Part shown: positions 20,610 through 30,807 of the stretch, piece after piece | Position numbering within the stretch: the first letter of the stretch is position 1 | Layout of the letters: every line of letters starts with the position of its first letter | Source: Synaphobranchus kaupii | Taxonomy: Eukaryota > Chordata > Actinopteri > Anguilliformes > Synaphobranchidae | DNA: 64,000 nucleotides | Reading direction: 5' to 3' | Assembly (NCBI GenBank): GCA_029718625.1 | Contig: CM056376.1 | Span: forward strand, 83,534,541-83,598,540 | The notes under the pieces: generated by a model | What the model saw: only the letters and a program-made list of their open reading frames with translations | Database searches by the model: none | What the model was told of the DNA's origin: nothing | Made by a program: the position numbers and the translations under genes

Positions 20610-21056
20610 TCATCTGCTTGTTTGGGTCACCTGGACCTTTGATTTATCTCTATCCACTAACACTTCTGCTAGCTGTTCATTTCGAGAGACAATCACTTTA
20701 TTGGCAGCGGCTAATTCTGCGGCTAGCAGGCCACTGTTTTCAACTCGCTGAGTCTCCATCATCCCACGCTCTAGCTTAAACTTCTCAGCTTTCTCAGACA
20801 GCTTCTGAGCCTTTGTCAGCTCTTTCAGGGACAATTCTAACTGTCTCGCCAAATTCAATGCTAAGCTAGAAATTAATTTAACAACATTCACGCTCTTTGG
20901 AGGCTGTGATGACGCCTCTTGAGCCAGTGCAGATGTTAGATTTTCTATTGCTGCAAAGTCTAATTTCGCTATGTCTTCCGCATAACCAGGGTTAGACTCA
21001 CTCACAAATTTTGCAACCAAAGTTTCAGCTTCAGTTAACTGAGCAGCCATATTCAA
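20610..21056 (-). CDS. 148-residue coiled-coil protein, retroelement gag-like by position
   Basis: Uninterrupted from ATG 21056 (MNMAAQLTEAETLVAKFV) to the stop at 20610. Residues 60-140 are rich in Ala, Leu, Glu and Lys with heptad-like spacing (LAAELAAANKVIVSRNEQL), suggesting a coiled coil. There is no zinc knuckle, signal peptide or membrane segment. It lies between a PBS-like site (21351-21369) and a polypurine tract (20173-20185) on the same strand, so the simplest reading is the N-terminal part of a gag gene in a retroelement that has lost pol. I do not recognise the family. The open frame is long for such AT-rich decayed DNA. Confidence 0.5.
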   Translation of the reverse strand: MNMAAQLTEAETLVAKFVSESNPGYAEDIAKLDFAAIENLTSALAQEASSQPPKSVNVVKLISSLALNLARQLELSLKELTKAQKLSEKAEKFKLERGMMETQRVENSGLLAAELAAANKVIVSRNEQLAEVLVDRDKSKVQVTQTSR

Positions 21057-21350
21057 CAGTAAGTGGACTGCTGCTTATAAAGCAACACTTTAAATAGTGT
21101 GCTAGTTGTTCACAGTGGAACCAAAATCATTAACCACACATCCCTTTAATGCAATCAAAATGCACTCTGAAAGAATTTAGTCAAGTTGCTTTAAATTATA
21201 CACTGCCGAATTTGAAATGCCGTTCAAATGTATTTCAAAAAGTTGGCTCGTTTCAATCTATGACATTATAAGGACAGAGGAAGTAAACATGTATACACAT
21301 ATTTTAGTCAGTAGAACCTGGTTTATTACCAGGCCATTTCAGTCTTGACT

Positions 21351-21369
21351 ATCCTCGGACGGGGCTCCA
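21351..21369 (-). promoter_or_regulatory. Primer-binding-site-like sequence
   Basis: TGGAGCCCCGTCCGAGGAT on the minus strand begins TGG and resembles retroviral primer-binding sites without exactly matching a tRNA I can name. It follows an LTR-like CACTACA end at 21375 after a 5-nt gap. Confidence 0.4.
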
Positions 21370-21374
21370 ATTAA

Positions 21375-22310
21375 TGTAGTGTCGTTAGGTACATTAATAA
21401 TTTGGCAGTGAAGACAGACAGTTAAAACGTCTTAAGTCATCACATGGAAGCACCAATGAATGTGCAGAATAAATATATATAAATTTATATATTGCTTCAC
21501 ACTAGGTGCAAAAGTATAATTAATCAGTCTCATAAAATTAATTATTAAGTCATGATTATGAATTTCAATGTTAACTATTAAAATAATAATCAATAACTTA
21601 ATCTGAAGGCGTAAGTTCTTTTGGAGGATAGGCTCAAATGTTTATCCAAACAACAATCTGACCGACGACCAGGTTTGATAAAATACAATTTATTAAACAA
21701 CAAACACATCAAAACTAACATCCTAAAAACAGTGAATGATATGGAAAGTGTAGACAAAGAATGAGGCATATAGAATTCACAGTTCTATTTCTGTATGTGC
21801 GCCAGACACGTGGTGTTCAGACATCACAAGACCATACCTTGAGGGGGAAATACAAATCTAGCTCTAGCATGAAGCTAACGTGGCCTGAAACCTGGTGTGT
21901 ATTGACACACAATGGATACAATCAAATATGTAATTACATTGACAATAAACATTACACAAAAGTTTTCCTGGATGTTCATGTCAGTCTTACTTTACTGAAG
22001 TTGCTACAGACGAGTCCATGGCTTTGATGATGTCCGGAAAGTTCTTTCCTTTGGCAGCGTCTGGACTGGACTTTCTCTCGGTTTCCTTGCGGGTAAAGCA
22101 GCTTGCTTGCTTCCAGGTCCTTTGGTGAGTCGTTGCTGGACACTTGCCGTTGGAGTCCTTCTGTCAGTTCAACAAGTGGTTTCCTTGGGTTCCTTTGCGG
22201 TTCGTGGTAACGTAGGCTACACACATTTCTCTAGCTGTCGCTTTAAGGCAACGCTGTATGACGGTACGTTACTGAAGAGACTTGTGTGTAGCGTTTTGCA
22301 AAAAAGGTTC
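21375..22310 (-). repeat. Possible 5' LTR and upstream part of the minus-strand retroelement
   Basis: AT-rich on the PBS side, with AATAAATTG on the minus strand near 21690, and GC-richer toward 22010-22260. The order is LTR-like but the upstream end is not defined and similarity to 18991-20172 is weak. Confidence 0.3.
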
Positions 22311-22673
22311 AACTAATCTGCAAATCTGTGAAAACAGATTTCAAAAAAGGTCAACAGTGTTTGTAGTTTTGGGAAATTATTCTTTCTTTTGGTAGCTGAT
22401 GTAATGGTTTGGGATGTTTTGCTCATAGAACCAGGAAATGTGTATTAGCTGTTGGGAGAAACTAACATATTAGTCTGCATCTGAAACAGACTATCCTTAT
22501 CTGTCAGCATTGCTTATAGTTTTGGTTATGGTTGTGGTCTTTGACCAGAAATTAAGAGGTTTTTTCTTGGGAGATGATAATCACAAGCTAATGTATATAT
22601 GTTTCTTGCACTGGTGTTAAATAAATAGTATGAATGTACTAGTATAACTGCCTGTAGTGATTCATTTGTCTGA
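22311..22673. other. No gene recognised
   Basis: AT-rich spacer before the mariner-type terminal repeats. Confidence 0.4.
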
Positions 22674-23678
22674 TAGTTTTTTTTCGATTGTTTATATGCT
22701 AAAATTGGTGCTATGAACCCAATTAACAAAACTGTAAGTTCATGCGCAAGAAGAAAGCCAATTTTTACCAACTATAAGCACATTTCAGTAGTTTTCACAC
22801 AAATTTCAGTCTCTAACACTTTTCCTAAACACTTCACACTATTCTCCTCATTAGGCACAATCTTCATAAAGGAAATCTCATGTGTCTACATGGAAAACAT
22901 GAGCATCCAAAATGCAAAATTTCAATGATCAATTCACACACTCACTCCTCACCAGTGAAGGAGTTTTTCTCAATTGTTTACAAACTAAAATTGGTGGTAT
23001 GAACCCAATTCACAAAACTTTAATTTCGTGTGGGAAAAGAAAGACAATTTTTTCAAAACTATAAGCACATTTAGCTTGTTTTACAGTTTTTCTCAAACCA
23101 CCTGGTCAACAAAAGTCACCCGGATCAAGGAGATATTTGTCCTCCTTCCTCATCCTCCTCCTGCTCCTCCTCTCATTCTTACTCCTTGTTCTCCAATTGT
23201 CAGCCATTGTTCTCCAATACAGGAGACCTCACATTTTGCCCTTTTATTTGTGCCAAAGCTCTGATTGCTGATTGAATAATTAAAGCAACTAGTGTTTTAC
23301 CAGTGAAGAATGGGTGTGTTCAACTGATAATTGGATTTTATCATTTTTAGTTTTTCACAATTGTTTACACACGTTTTCTGAATCTTTGGCTCATTTTCTC
23401 AAAACTCTAAACACAAAACCACAAACACAAAATGCAAAACTCTACAAATCTCTAGCAAAAGCAAACACTGCATTCAAAACAGTTTTATCTCTTTCAAAAA
23501 TATTCTTTTTGCATCAAAATGACACACACGCCATCATATGAATTGATCTTTCTACCAACCAACAACACACTGATGTGCTCAACACAAAACACTACCATGA
23601 ATATCTTATTGGTAGGTTTATGCCTTTTGCATTTTCAGTGTTACACAAAAACAAATTCAAAATGTAAGAAAAAAGAAA

Positions 23679-24330
23679 TTAGGCTGCATCCTGCCTCCTA
23701 TTTTGCTCTGGCCACAGCACCTCATCTACATCACAAGCGATGTTCTCCCTGGCTAAACAGTGGGGAAAGAATCTTCTGCCGTGACGGATCCAGCAGCCGA
23801 AAGCCCCCACATCAACTTCTCCACATGCATCCTCCATTGCCTGGAGAAGAGGCATGCGTGTGAGGGGATGGCGGTCATACACCTTCCATCGCCATGCCGA
23901 AAAAAACTCTTCAATTGGGTTTAGGAATGGGGAATATGGTCAGAGGTATAGAACAATAAATTGAGGGTGGTCGATGAACCAGTTGCGGACCAGAGCAGCC
24001 CGGTGGAAACTCACGTTGTCCCAGATGACAACATACCTGGGCTGCCCTGGTCCACCCCTCTGCTCGGCTGGAATGGGGATGCCATGTAGTGTGTCCAGGA
24101 ATGTGATGAGACGGGCGTTGTTGTAGGGACCAAGGTTGGCGTGGTGATGAAGAACGCCTTGCTGGCTAACGGCTGCGCATATGGTGATATTCCTTCCACG
24201 CTCTCCAGGGACATTCACAATGGCATGCTGGCCAATAATGTTCTGTGCCACTCCCCTTCTTTTGGCTAGGTTAAAGCCAGCCTCATCAATAAAAATATAC
24301 ATGTTCAGCGGCATTCAGCTCCAACACTCT
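23679..24330 (-). pseudogene. DDE transposase, catalytic exon
   Basis: The minus-strand exon follows a splice acceptor (TGTCTGTTTCAG, ending at 24331). It encodes FIDEAGFNLAKRRG (first Asp), VIWDNVSFHRAALV (second Asp) and, past an in-frame TGA at 23940-23942, FLNPIEEFFSAW (Glu), then a C-terminal ENIACDVDEVLWP tail. Spacing of the last two catalytic residues is about 35, as in the IS630/Tc1/mariner superfamily. There is one nonsense codon, and the exon start near 24310 is shifted relative to the open frame. The protein would excise and reinsert the element. This copy is dead but little decayed. Confidence 0.78.
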
Positions 24331-24463
24331 CTGAAACAGACAAGACAATATGAGAAATAGAACTAGAGCAGTCAATATGGTGAAGCACAATACACTGGAT
24401 TACAGTACTGTAATGTGTCTATACAGTGCTGATATGATAGTAAATTCACAGTATAGTACTTAC

Positions 24464-24621
24464 TTGCACATATTCATAGCGCTGTTCTTTAACCCTCTCT
24501 GAGTTTCGCTCAAATGGCACCCTGTAGACCTGTTTCATCCGGATTTGGTTGTGCTGTAATACACAGTCCAATGTAGACAAGCCCACCTGGTGAATGTTAT
24601 TGAATATTGTGTTATACTTTT
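24464..24621 (-). pseudogene. DDE transposase, upstream exon
   Basis: The minus-strand frame encodes LSTLDCVLQHNQIRMKQVYR and VPFERNSERVKEQRYEYVQ, then GTAAGTACT, a strong splice donor at 24463. The segment is the one that normally precedes the RVLEL/FIDEAG exon in this fish transposase family. The intron to the catalytic exon is about 130 bp (24331-24463). Further N-terminal DNA-binding sequence was not located, probably because the solo LTR insertion at 24671 separates or replaced it. Confidence 0.6.
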
Positions 24622-24670
24622 TTTTAAAATTGTGCCTAAAGAGAAGGCAAAGTGTAATTTGTGCTTATAG

Positions 24671-26227
24671 TGTCATGAACCTAATACGGGTTGGACCCAA
24701 ATGCAACGACCAGGAGGCAGAGGGACAGAAAAAGGTAGTTTATTATAGCTTGGGGTAGTCCCAAGCTGTCCATAGATTATAAACAGAAACACAATAAAGT
24801 CCGGAGCTTCTCCGGGACTTCACCTTGCTCCAAGCCGGAGCTGGACTTGAACTGCAACGCAGGATGTTCCAGCCGGAACTGGACTTGGTACTGGAACCCT
24901 GGAGTTCCAACCGGAACTGGGCTGGACGGGAAACTGGAACGGATAACACTGGAACTGGACTTAACTGGAACACTGGGTTGTTCCAAACCGGAACTGGGCT
25001 GGACAGGAACTGGATCGGGTTAAACTGGAACTGGACAAACTGGAACACTGGAATGTTCCAAACCGGAACTGGACTGGACAGGGACTGGATCGGGTCAAAC
25101 TGGAACTGGACCACTAGAACACGGAGTTGTTCCAAACTGGAACTGGACTTGGTACGGGACACTGGATGTTCCAAACCGGAACTGGGCTGGACAGGAACTG
25201 GATCGGGTTAAACTGGAACTGGACAAACTGGAACACTGGAATGTTCCAGACCGGAACTGGACTGTGCGGGTCTCTCAGGAATTGTTCCAAACCGGAACTG
25301 GACTGGAACTGGACTTGGCGGATCTGGACAGACGGGACAAACGGGACGGATAGGGGGAGCGCTAGGCATCCAATAAATAGGCTTCAAACTTGTCTCCTGA
25401 AGCGAGGGAGGACATAGAGCACAGACAACCGGTTATGGAAATACATTAAATGTAAAGGAGGGGGAGCCGGGGTGTAATAGTAACACGTAACCAGGTAATT
25501 GAAGCAGAGGAAGGGGTAGCGGCTGAATACGGCAAGGCAGGGCAGTGCAGCGGACCTCGGGTTGGCCCGGTTGATGCAGCAGGGCAACAGCAGTAGATGC
25601 AACCGGAACCGTAACAATGGCGGTAGCCACGGCCGGACAGGAACCACTGTAGAATGGAGGAGCAGAACACCCAGCTGTGGGCGCAACGTCAGGTGGGAGC
25701 GGAGGTACCGCAACACAATCAGGGAAAAGCAAACAACTACAGACTGGCAGAAACAATAGAGTGGTGGTTAACGAGACAGGCAAGGCGCGGCAGGTAGGAC
25801 CGCATACAGACAGGACTGATTAGCAAACAACAGTAGGCAGTGTGCATTTAAGCACCGAGACAGAACCAAACTGAAGTAAGATTAACAGGTAAGGGAATTC
25901 AAGACCAGGATACAAACGAAACAACGTTAACGAACTGGCGCTGAATAGCAGCCAGCAGGAGGGTTAAATAGGGAGTGAGATTGGAAACAATTAAGAAAGC
26001 GTGCAAATGTAAGCGTGGGTAATTGAACAGAGCGGAGAGTGAGGAATGCATGCTGCAACAGAGAAAGGAGATAGGCTGAGACAGGAGTGGGGAAAAGGAG
26101 TGAAACAAACGGAGGGAACACGCCCAGTCTGCAGCAAGGGGGAAAACACGGACAATGGGAATCAAACATGACACGGAGGGAAAGGGCAAAACACGGAAAA
26201 CGGACAGGATGGGAACGGAACGTTACA
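24671..26227 (-). mobile_element. Solo LTR, minus strand, 1557 bp
   Basis: TG...CA ends, a 5-bp TATAG duplication and no internal region. On the minus strand it starts TGTAACGTTCC, has TATTTAACC near 25965 and AATAAACTACC near 24740, and ends GGGTCCAACCCG...TTCATGACA, like the sushi-type LTR that ends near 35780. A minisatellite occupies 24830-25330. It arose by recombination between two LTRs after insertion into the mariner-type element. Confidence 0.88.
24830..25330. repeat. Minisatellite, unit about 73 bp
   Basis: GTTCCAAACCGGAACTGG recurs with GAACTGGATCGGGT and AAACTGGAACTGGAC between copies. Unit length varies. Because the motif lacks stops it makes open frames on both strands (for example 24825-25211) that are not genes. 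Confidence 0.88.
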
Positions 26228-26602
26228 TATAGTTTTGAAAAAAATTGTCTTTCTTTTTCCACGTTAACTTAAGGTTTTGTGAAGTGGTTTCATAGCACCG
26301 ATTTTAGTGTGTAAACGATTGCAAAAAACTAATATAATAGTAATAGTGTCTTTAATTTATCACACCAATGTGTAATTGGTATTTATAATGTATGTTCATT
26401 TGTTGACTTGTGTTTATGATTTGGAGGCAACATGTCATTTTGGGGGAGAGTGCATAGTTTTGAATATAGTGTTTCATTTTGACAGAGATTTTTTGAAGTT
26501 TTTCAGAAAGAGTTGACTGTTTTGGTTTTGTGTTTATAGTTTTGAGAAATTAGGTATAGTTTCAGGAAATGTGTCAAAACAATCGAGAAAAACTGTATAG
26601 TG

Positions 26603-26879
26603 TCTATTCATTTGTTGACTTGTGTTTAAAAACTCTTAAAAACTGCATTCGTAATCAGAAAAAGTATAAAGGATTACAGTGGAACAAAGTGGATTTCCAC
26701 GACAGCTTTCCAAACAATACAACTCTTTTTCAGTGAACCACTAGGTTATGTTTTGTCTCTTTTTTCTTTCTTTAAAAAAGGAAGAACAGATAATTCACGT
26801 TTGTATGCATTTATTATTTTTTAATTCAGATGGGCAAAGCTGAGAGGGTCCAGATAGAAAAGGGATTATAGTGCAAATA
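26603..26879. other. No gene recognised
   Basis: Spacer with AT-rich text; nothing assignable. Confidence 0.4.
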
Positions 26880-26970
26880 GCGCCATGATGGGGAATCAAA
26901 CCCCACATGTGGGTTTCACTTAGGGGTTGAAGGTCGGTTGCCAGTATGAGCTGAGCCACATGGTCTCCCT
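26880..26970 (-). repeat. tRNA-like sequence, minus strand
   Basis: On the minus strand ATGTGGCTCAGCTCATACTG resembles an A-box region and GTGGGGTTTGATTCCCC a T arm with B box GGTTTGATTCC. The spacer is longer than in a normal tRNA and arm pairing is poor, so a tRNA-derived repeat or pseudogene is more likely than a gene. Confidence 0.45.
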
Positions 26971-29442
26971 GCCTCCTTTCTACACCATTTCACTATTTAC
27001 TTTTCCACGTTGTATTTTTTACAAATAGTTATATGGCCTGCACTTTAGCTTAATTTTGATTATGTTTTGGTTTATCAATGGAAAATATTACTAATTTCCA
27101 TTAACACATTTTTGCCTCAGTGATAATTAGAAGCTTGATGAGGTGTGATTGTGTGTGCTACTTCAGGTTTCATACCCCATTTGTTTATTATCGATATCGT
27201 CGGTAACTCTCAGGTTTGTATTTTGGGGGTTCCATTGCAATGATTATAGCCATAAACTCAATATCATAGGTATTCAAGGACAAGGAACAAATGGTAGAAT
27301 TATTTGTTCACTTGGCATTTAATTTCATATCTTAAGCCATACTATCTAACAGATGGTAATATCAGTTTCAAATACACTCCTTAATGTGTTGTTACAACTG
27401 CTGGTAAACACAGCAGAAGAAAAAAGGCTATCACAATGTACAGTTACAAGGTGCTTGCATTTATGTGAAAATGCCACTCAGTGATATGAGTGAGGTCACA
27501 CTGGAGAGATGTTGAACCCCCCCACATTGCTGAGGCAATGTGTACTATATTATATGAAGATTGTGAAGGTGAGGGATACTGTTATACTGTTATATATTCA
27601 AATTTCCGTTGGAAAGAAAGATAAGCATTTCTAAAAAGGAAAAAATATTTTTAATGAGAACAATGGTCTTTGGCCTACAGAGATGAACACATAAAAGAGA
27701 TAGTATATTAATGAACCAAACCAAATAAACCAGAATGAAAAGCTCAAACAACACAAAAGTCACTCAAGGGTAAGTCAAATATAAATTACTATGCGGGTAA
27801 ACATTTCAGTAATGACAAAACCATGTGTCCTCTGTGAGAGCTTTTGCTTCTATGAGAAGTTTTGTTTAGGAATCGTAATACAGGGGCTTGGGCTGATCAG
27901 AACATGACTAAGGACTATCATCCTCACAGTTGTGGGTGGGGTTATAGATCCACAACATCAACCAGGACTGCTTCAGTGTTTCAGAGACCATTTCTAACTT
28001 GCATCACATGAAAGCAAGTGAAGGGGCTCAGTCACTCTCATCCCAAAAAAAAGCATATTCCCACATGGAATTTTTTCTAAAGTCTAAATGCTCCCCCCTT
28101 TATCTTTCTCTCCTCCTTCCTCCATTTCTACATTATTATCTGATTCAGCTCCGCTGCTTTCCGTTGCTTTGCTCCTGAACTCTGCAGGGCCCTGAGAAGG
28201 CGTGCACAGCCTCCTCCACCTACATACTGTACTGCCACCATACTTCAAATAAAATAACTCACAGTTGGTTTTTGCATCTGGCTCCAGAGTTTTATTGGAA
28301 AATAATGCTGTAATTTGAAAAAGAGACTACAAATACGCTGGCAGGAATGGAATGTGTAAACCACTGTAGGGATTTGTATAATTCCTGCACCCAGAGCTGA
28401 AAGAATATATTCTTCCTTCGGAGGGTCTTTACTTTTGTTGTGTCTCCCCCGGCAGGCAAGACTCCTGGCCCAATCCACCACCAAGTGACAAGCACTGGGC
28501 TGTTTGCACTTCTATGCAGTGTCCAAGCTACTCGTCTAGCTATTTTGTGTTGGTCACATTGCCCCATGCCAATCACCTGGCCTGACAACCCCCCCCCCCC
28601 CCCAAAAAAAGCACAAACACACACACACACACACGCCCAAGCAGAGTCAGTGAGCATTTGCAGTAGCATCAGTCTGATGAACCCTTAGCCGGATAAGCCA
28701 AGAGCCAGCACACCTTGTCAGGTAAAAAGACCCATGACCTGATATAACCTATGCATCTTAACTTACTATGGCTGCTGGGGGACTCATGCTCATGTGCTCA
28801 TGCATTATTGAAAAACCTTGAAACCTTGAGGATCAAACAGGCTGATAACATAACAGAGTTGGATGACTGGATCCTGATGACTTGATGGCTAGAGAGCCCA
28901 GATAAAAGAGATTTTCCGGTATTTTAGCCTTTGGGCTTTTTCCTAAGAGGAATATGTCTGTGACAAAAAGGAAAAGCACAGCAGACCCTGAAATGCACAT
29001 GTGCCTGTGGGGCTCTGAGACCAGCCGGCCATTTGCCAGAGGGGAGAAGAAACAAACAACACCAACAGGTGAATACCATAATACATAATATACTGTATGA
29101 TATACTGTATCATAATATAATCTATGTTGATATGAAAATAATCTGTAATAGTATTATTATTATTTTTTATTATTGTTACTTCCTTTCAAAGAGGGAAATT
29201 ATCTGGGATAAACACTCAGGTGAGTGCCAGGTGATTACTGCAAAGAGAAATCTGTAAACTAAAATTAGGTCCACACAAACCGTACAAGCACAATACTCAT
29301 TAAGTGTCCATTCATTAATTAACTGGAGAGTACTGTCTGTTTTAACTGCAGGACAATGTAGGCGTGGGGGAGTAATGTTTAGAGAAGGAAGTTACAGTAC
29401 TATCATTTGTGTACAGTGTATTCTAGGGAGTCCAGGTAGTGT
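26971..29442. other. Mostly unique-looking DNA, no gene recognised
   Basis: About 2.5 kb without recognisable mobile-element text, RNA genes or conserved protein motifs. A C run and (CA)n microsatellite lie at 28588-28634. A host intron or intergenic segment is plausible, but I see no splice-bounded exon I can support. Confidence 0.45.
28588..28634. repeat. Poly(C) tract and (AC)n microsatellite
   Basis: About 16 C, then A7, then an AC run from about 28615 to 28634. Confidence 0.9.
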
Positions 29443-29479
29443 TGCAAATGCATAAAATGAATTTTTTTATGCATTTGCA
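29443..29479. repeat. 37-bp palindrome, copy 1
   Basis: Perfect 15-bp arms, TGCAAATGCATAAAA and its complement, around TGAATTT. It is identical to 29882-29918. It lies just outside the DIRS terminal repeats. Confidence 0.92.
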
Positions 29480-29521
29480 ACTATTTGTAACTATTGTTAC
29501 AAATAGTAACTATAGGTAACG

Positions 29522-29793
29522 AACGGTTACGACGGTAACCATATTCTATGAGTTCCGGATGACCATTAGGGTCATCAACCACGAATTAACCTTCCATGTG
29601 TCCAATGCATTGAGACTCTTATGTCAACATTTGTCATGGACATGACCCGCACGTAGTGACGTAATTCCTCCCTATAAAGGAAGGCGCGTCAATGTGGAAA
29701 TCCTCTGACCCTTTAATCACCCTTAAAGGGTCCCGAGTGACTATGACCACTAATAGTCATCCGGAACTCATAGAACATGGTTACCATCGTAAC
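29522..29793. repeat. DIRS inverted terminal/complementary repeats
   Basis: The segment at 29526-29572 (GTAACCATATTCTATGAGTT, CCGGATGACC) is mirrored by 29750-29793 (CATCCGGAACTCATAGAACA, then GGTTACC). ATTAGGGTCATCAACCACG-type text recurs as ATTAGGGTCGTCAACCACGG at 29821. These fit DIRS inverted repeats and their internal complementary region. Confidence 0.65.
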
Positions 29794-29801
29794 CTTTCAT
29801 T

Positions 29802-30690
29802 CTATTTTGTTCCTTCAACCATTAGGGTCGTCAACCACGGATGACTAATACCGACAGTGTCAGAAGGGATCGTCATACCTTTGCAAATGCATAAAATGAA
29901 TTTTTTTATGCATTTGCAGCGGGAGAGGCTCTGAGCCGAGAGTGCTTTCCCTTTGCTTTTACCGTAGCAAATGAAGAGTTGCCCTGTACGTCTGATGGAA
30001 GTGGTATCTTTGATGTAGTGTTGCAGCGCACGTACTGGACATACCAGGTGTGCGTCCCCCAGGTCTTCTCCTGGCGTGGGGCGAAGCACAGCGAGCTCAA
30101 TCGGCTGGTTAATGTGAAATGCCGAAACGATTTTGGGCAAGAAAGATGGATTGGGCCTCAGTGTGACCCCTGAGCCAGCCGGCCTCCACCTCAGACACTC
30201 TGCGCTGATAGAGAGAGTGCAGAGCTCACCAATGTGCCTAGCTGACGCCATTGCTAGCAGGAATGCCGTCTTTAAAAAAAAAGCCATTTAAGGCTGGTCA
30301 TCTCGAGCGGCTCATAGGACCCGTGAGCACTCGCAACACCAAGGGGAGATCCCAGGAGGGAGCTACCAGGGACCTGAGTCCCCCAGCAGGTCTCAGCCGC
30401 TGGGCACCTTTCAGGAACTGGCTGACAAGGTAATGGCTCCTTGCAGGCTTGTTAGGCACCCAAACATGCCTGCTGGATATGGCAGCAGCATAGGCCTTCA
30501 GTGTGCTGGCTACCTTGCCATTATCAATTAAGGATAGTAAAAAATCCAGTAATGCAGGAATCGGACAGTGTATGGGGTCCGTGCACCACGTGCAGAACAG
30601 TTGCCACATATATCCATAGGCCTTCCTCGTCGAGGGGGCTCTGGAGTTAAGTAGCATCCGTAGGATGGGGGAACTGCACCCAGTTATCAA
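29802..30690 (-). pseudogene. DIRS tyrosine recombinase, C-truncated
   Basis: The N-terminal part (30690-30298) reads LNSRAPSTRKAYGYMWQLF and an AYAAAISSRH core-binding-type fold. A second frame (30287-29802) holds the start of the catalytic domain, ASARHIGELCTLSI, with the first catalytic Arg, followed by VCPVRALQHYIKDT. The later His-x-x-Arg and Tyr motifs are absent because the sequence passes into the palindrome at 29918. The protein would insert circular element DNA by site-specific recombination. A frame break lies near 30290. Inactive. Confidence 0.8.
29882..29918. repeat. 37-bp palindrome, copy 2, inside recombinase frame
   Basis: Identical to 29443-29479. It interrupts the tyrosine-recombinase reading frame, adding foreign codons and preceding the loss of the catalytic C-terminus. 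Confidence 0.92.
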
Positions 30691-30807
30691 AGGGTCGGGC
30701 TCCTCAGTGGCTATACCAAGAGCTTCATCCTGTCTGGTTGAGGGTGCCAGACAGAGCCGCTCTGTTGCGAAAGCAGATCCTCCTAGAATGGGATTTCCCA
30801 GGGTGGA

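Larger units (their letters stand above)
24666..26232. repeat. TATAG target-site duplication pair
   Basis: TATAG at 24666-24670 and 26228-26232 flanks the LTR exactly. Outside it, the mariner-type sequence reads on without loss (AAGCACA-type complement on the left, TTTTGAAAAAAATTGTC on the right). Confidence 0.9.
22674..26602 (-). mobile_element. IS630/Tc1/mariner-related element with nested termini
   Basis: The core is the transposase at 23679-24621 (minus). Terminal sequences of the AGTTTTTCTCAATTGTTTAC type occur at 22674, 22966 and 23347 on the left and, inverted, near 26330 and 26596 on the right; the last is followed by TA. The 22966-23070 block matches the complement of 26228-26335, and 23347-23560 matches the complement of about 26390-26600. 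The terminal types interleave (X, Y, core, X', Y'), so more than one copy is involved. A solo LTR (24671-26227) sits inside. Confidence 0.6.

Noticed and set aside
24825..25417. Long plus- and minus-strand ORFs rich in Gly, Thr and Asn (e.g. 128 codons)
   Set aside because: They come from the 73-bp minisatellite in the solo LTR; the repeat lacks stops in several frames and both strands are open at once.
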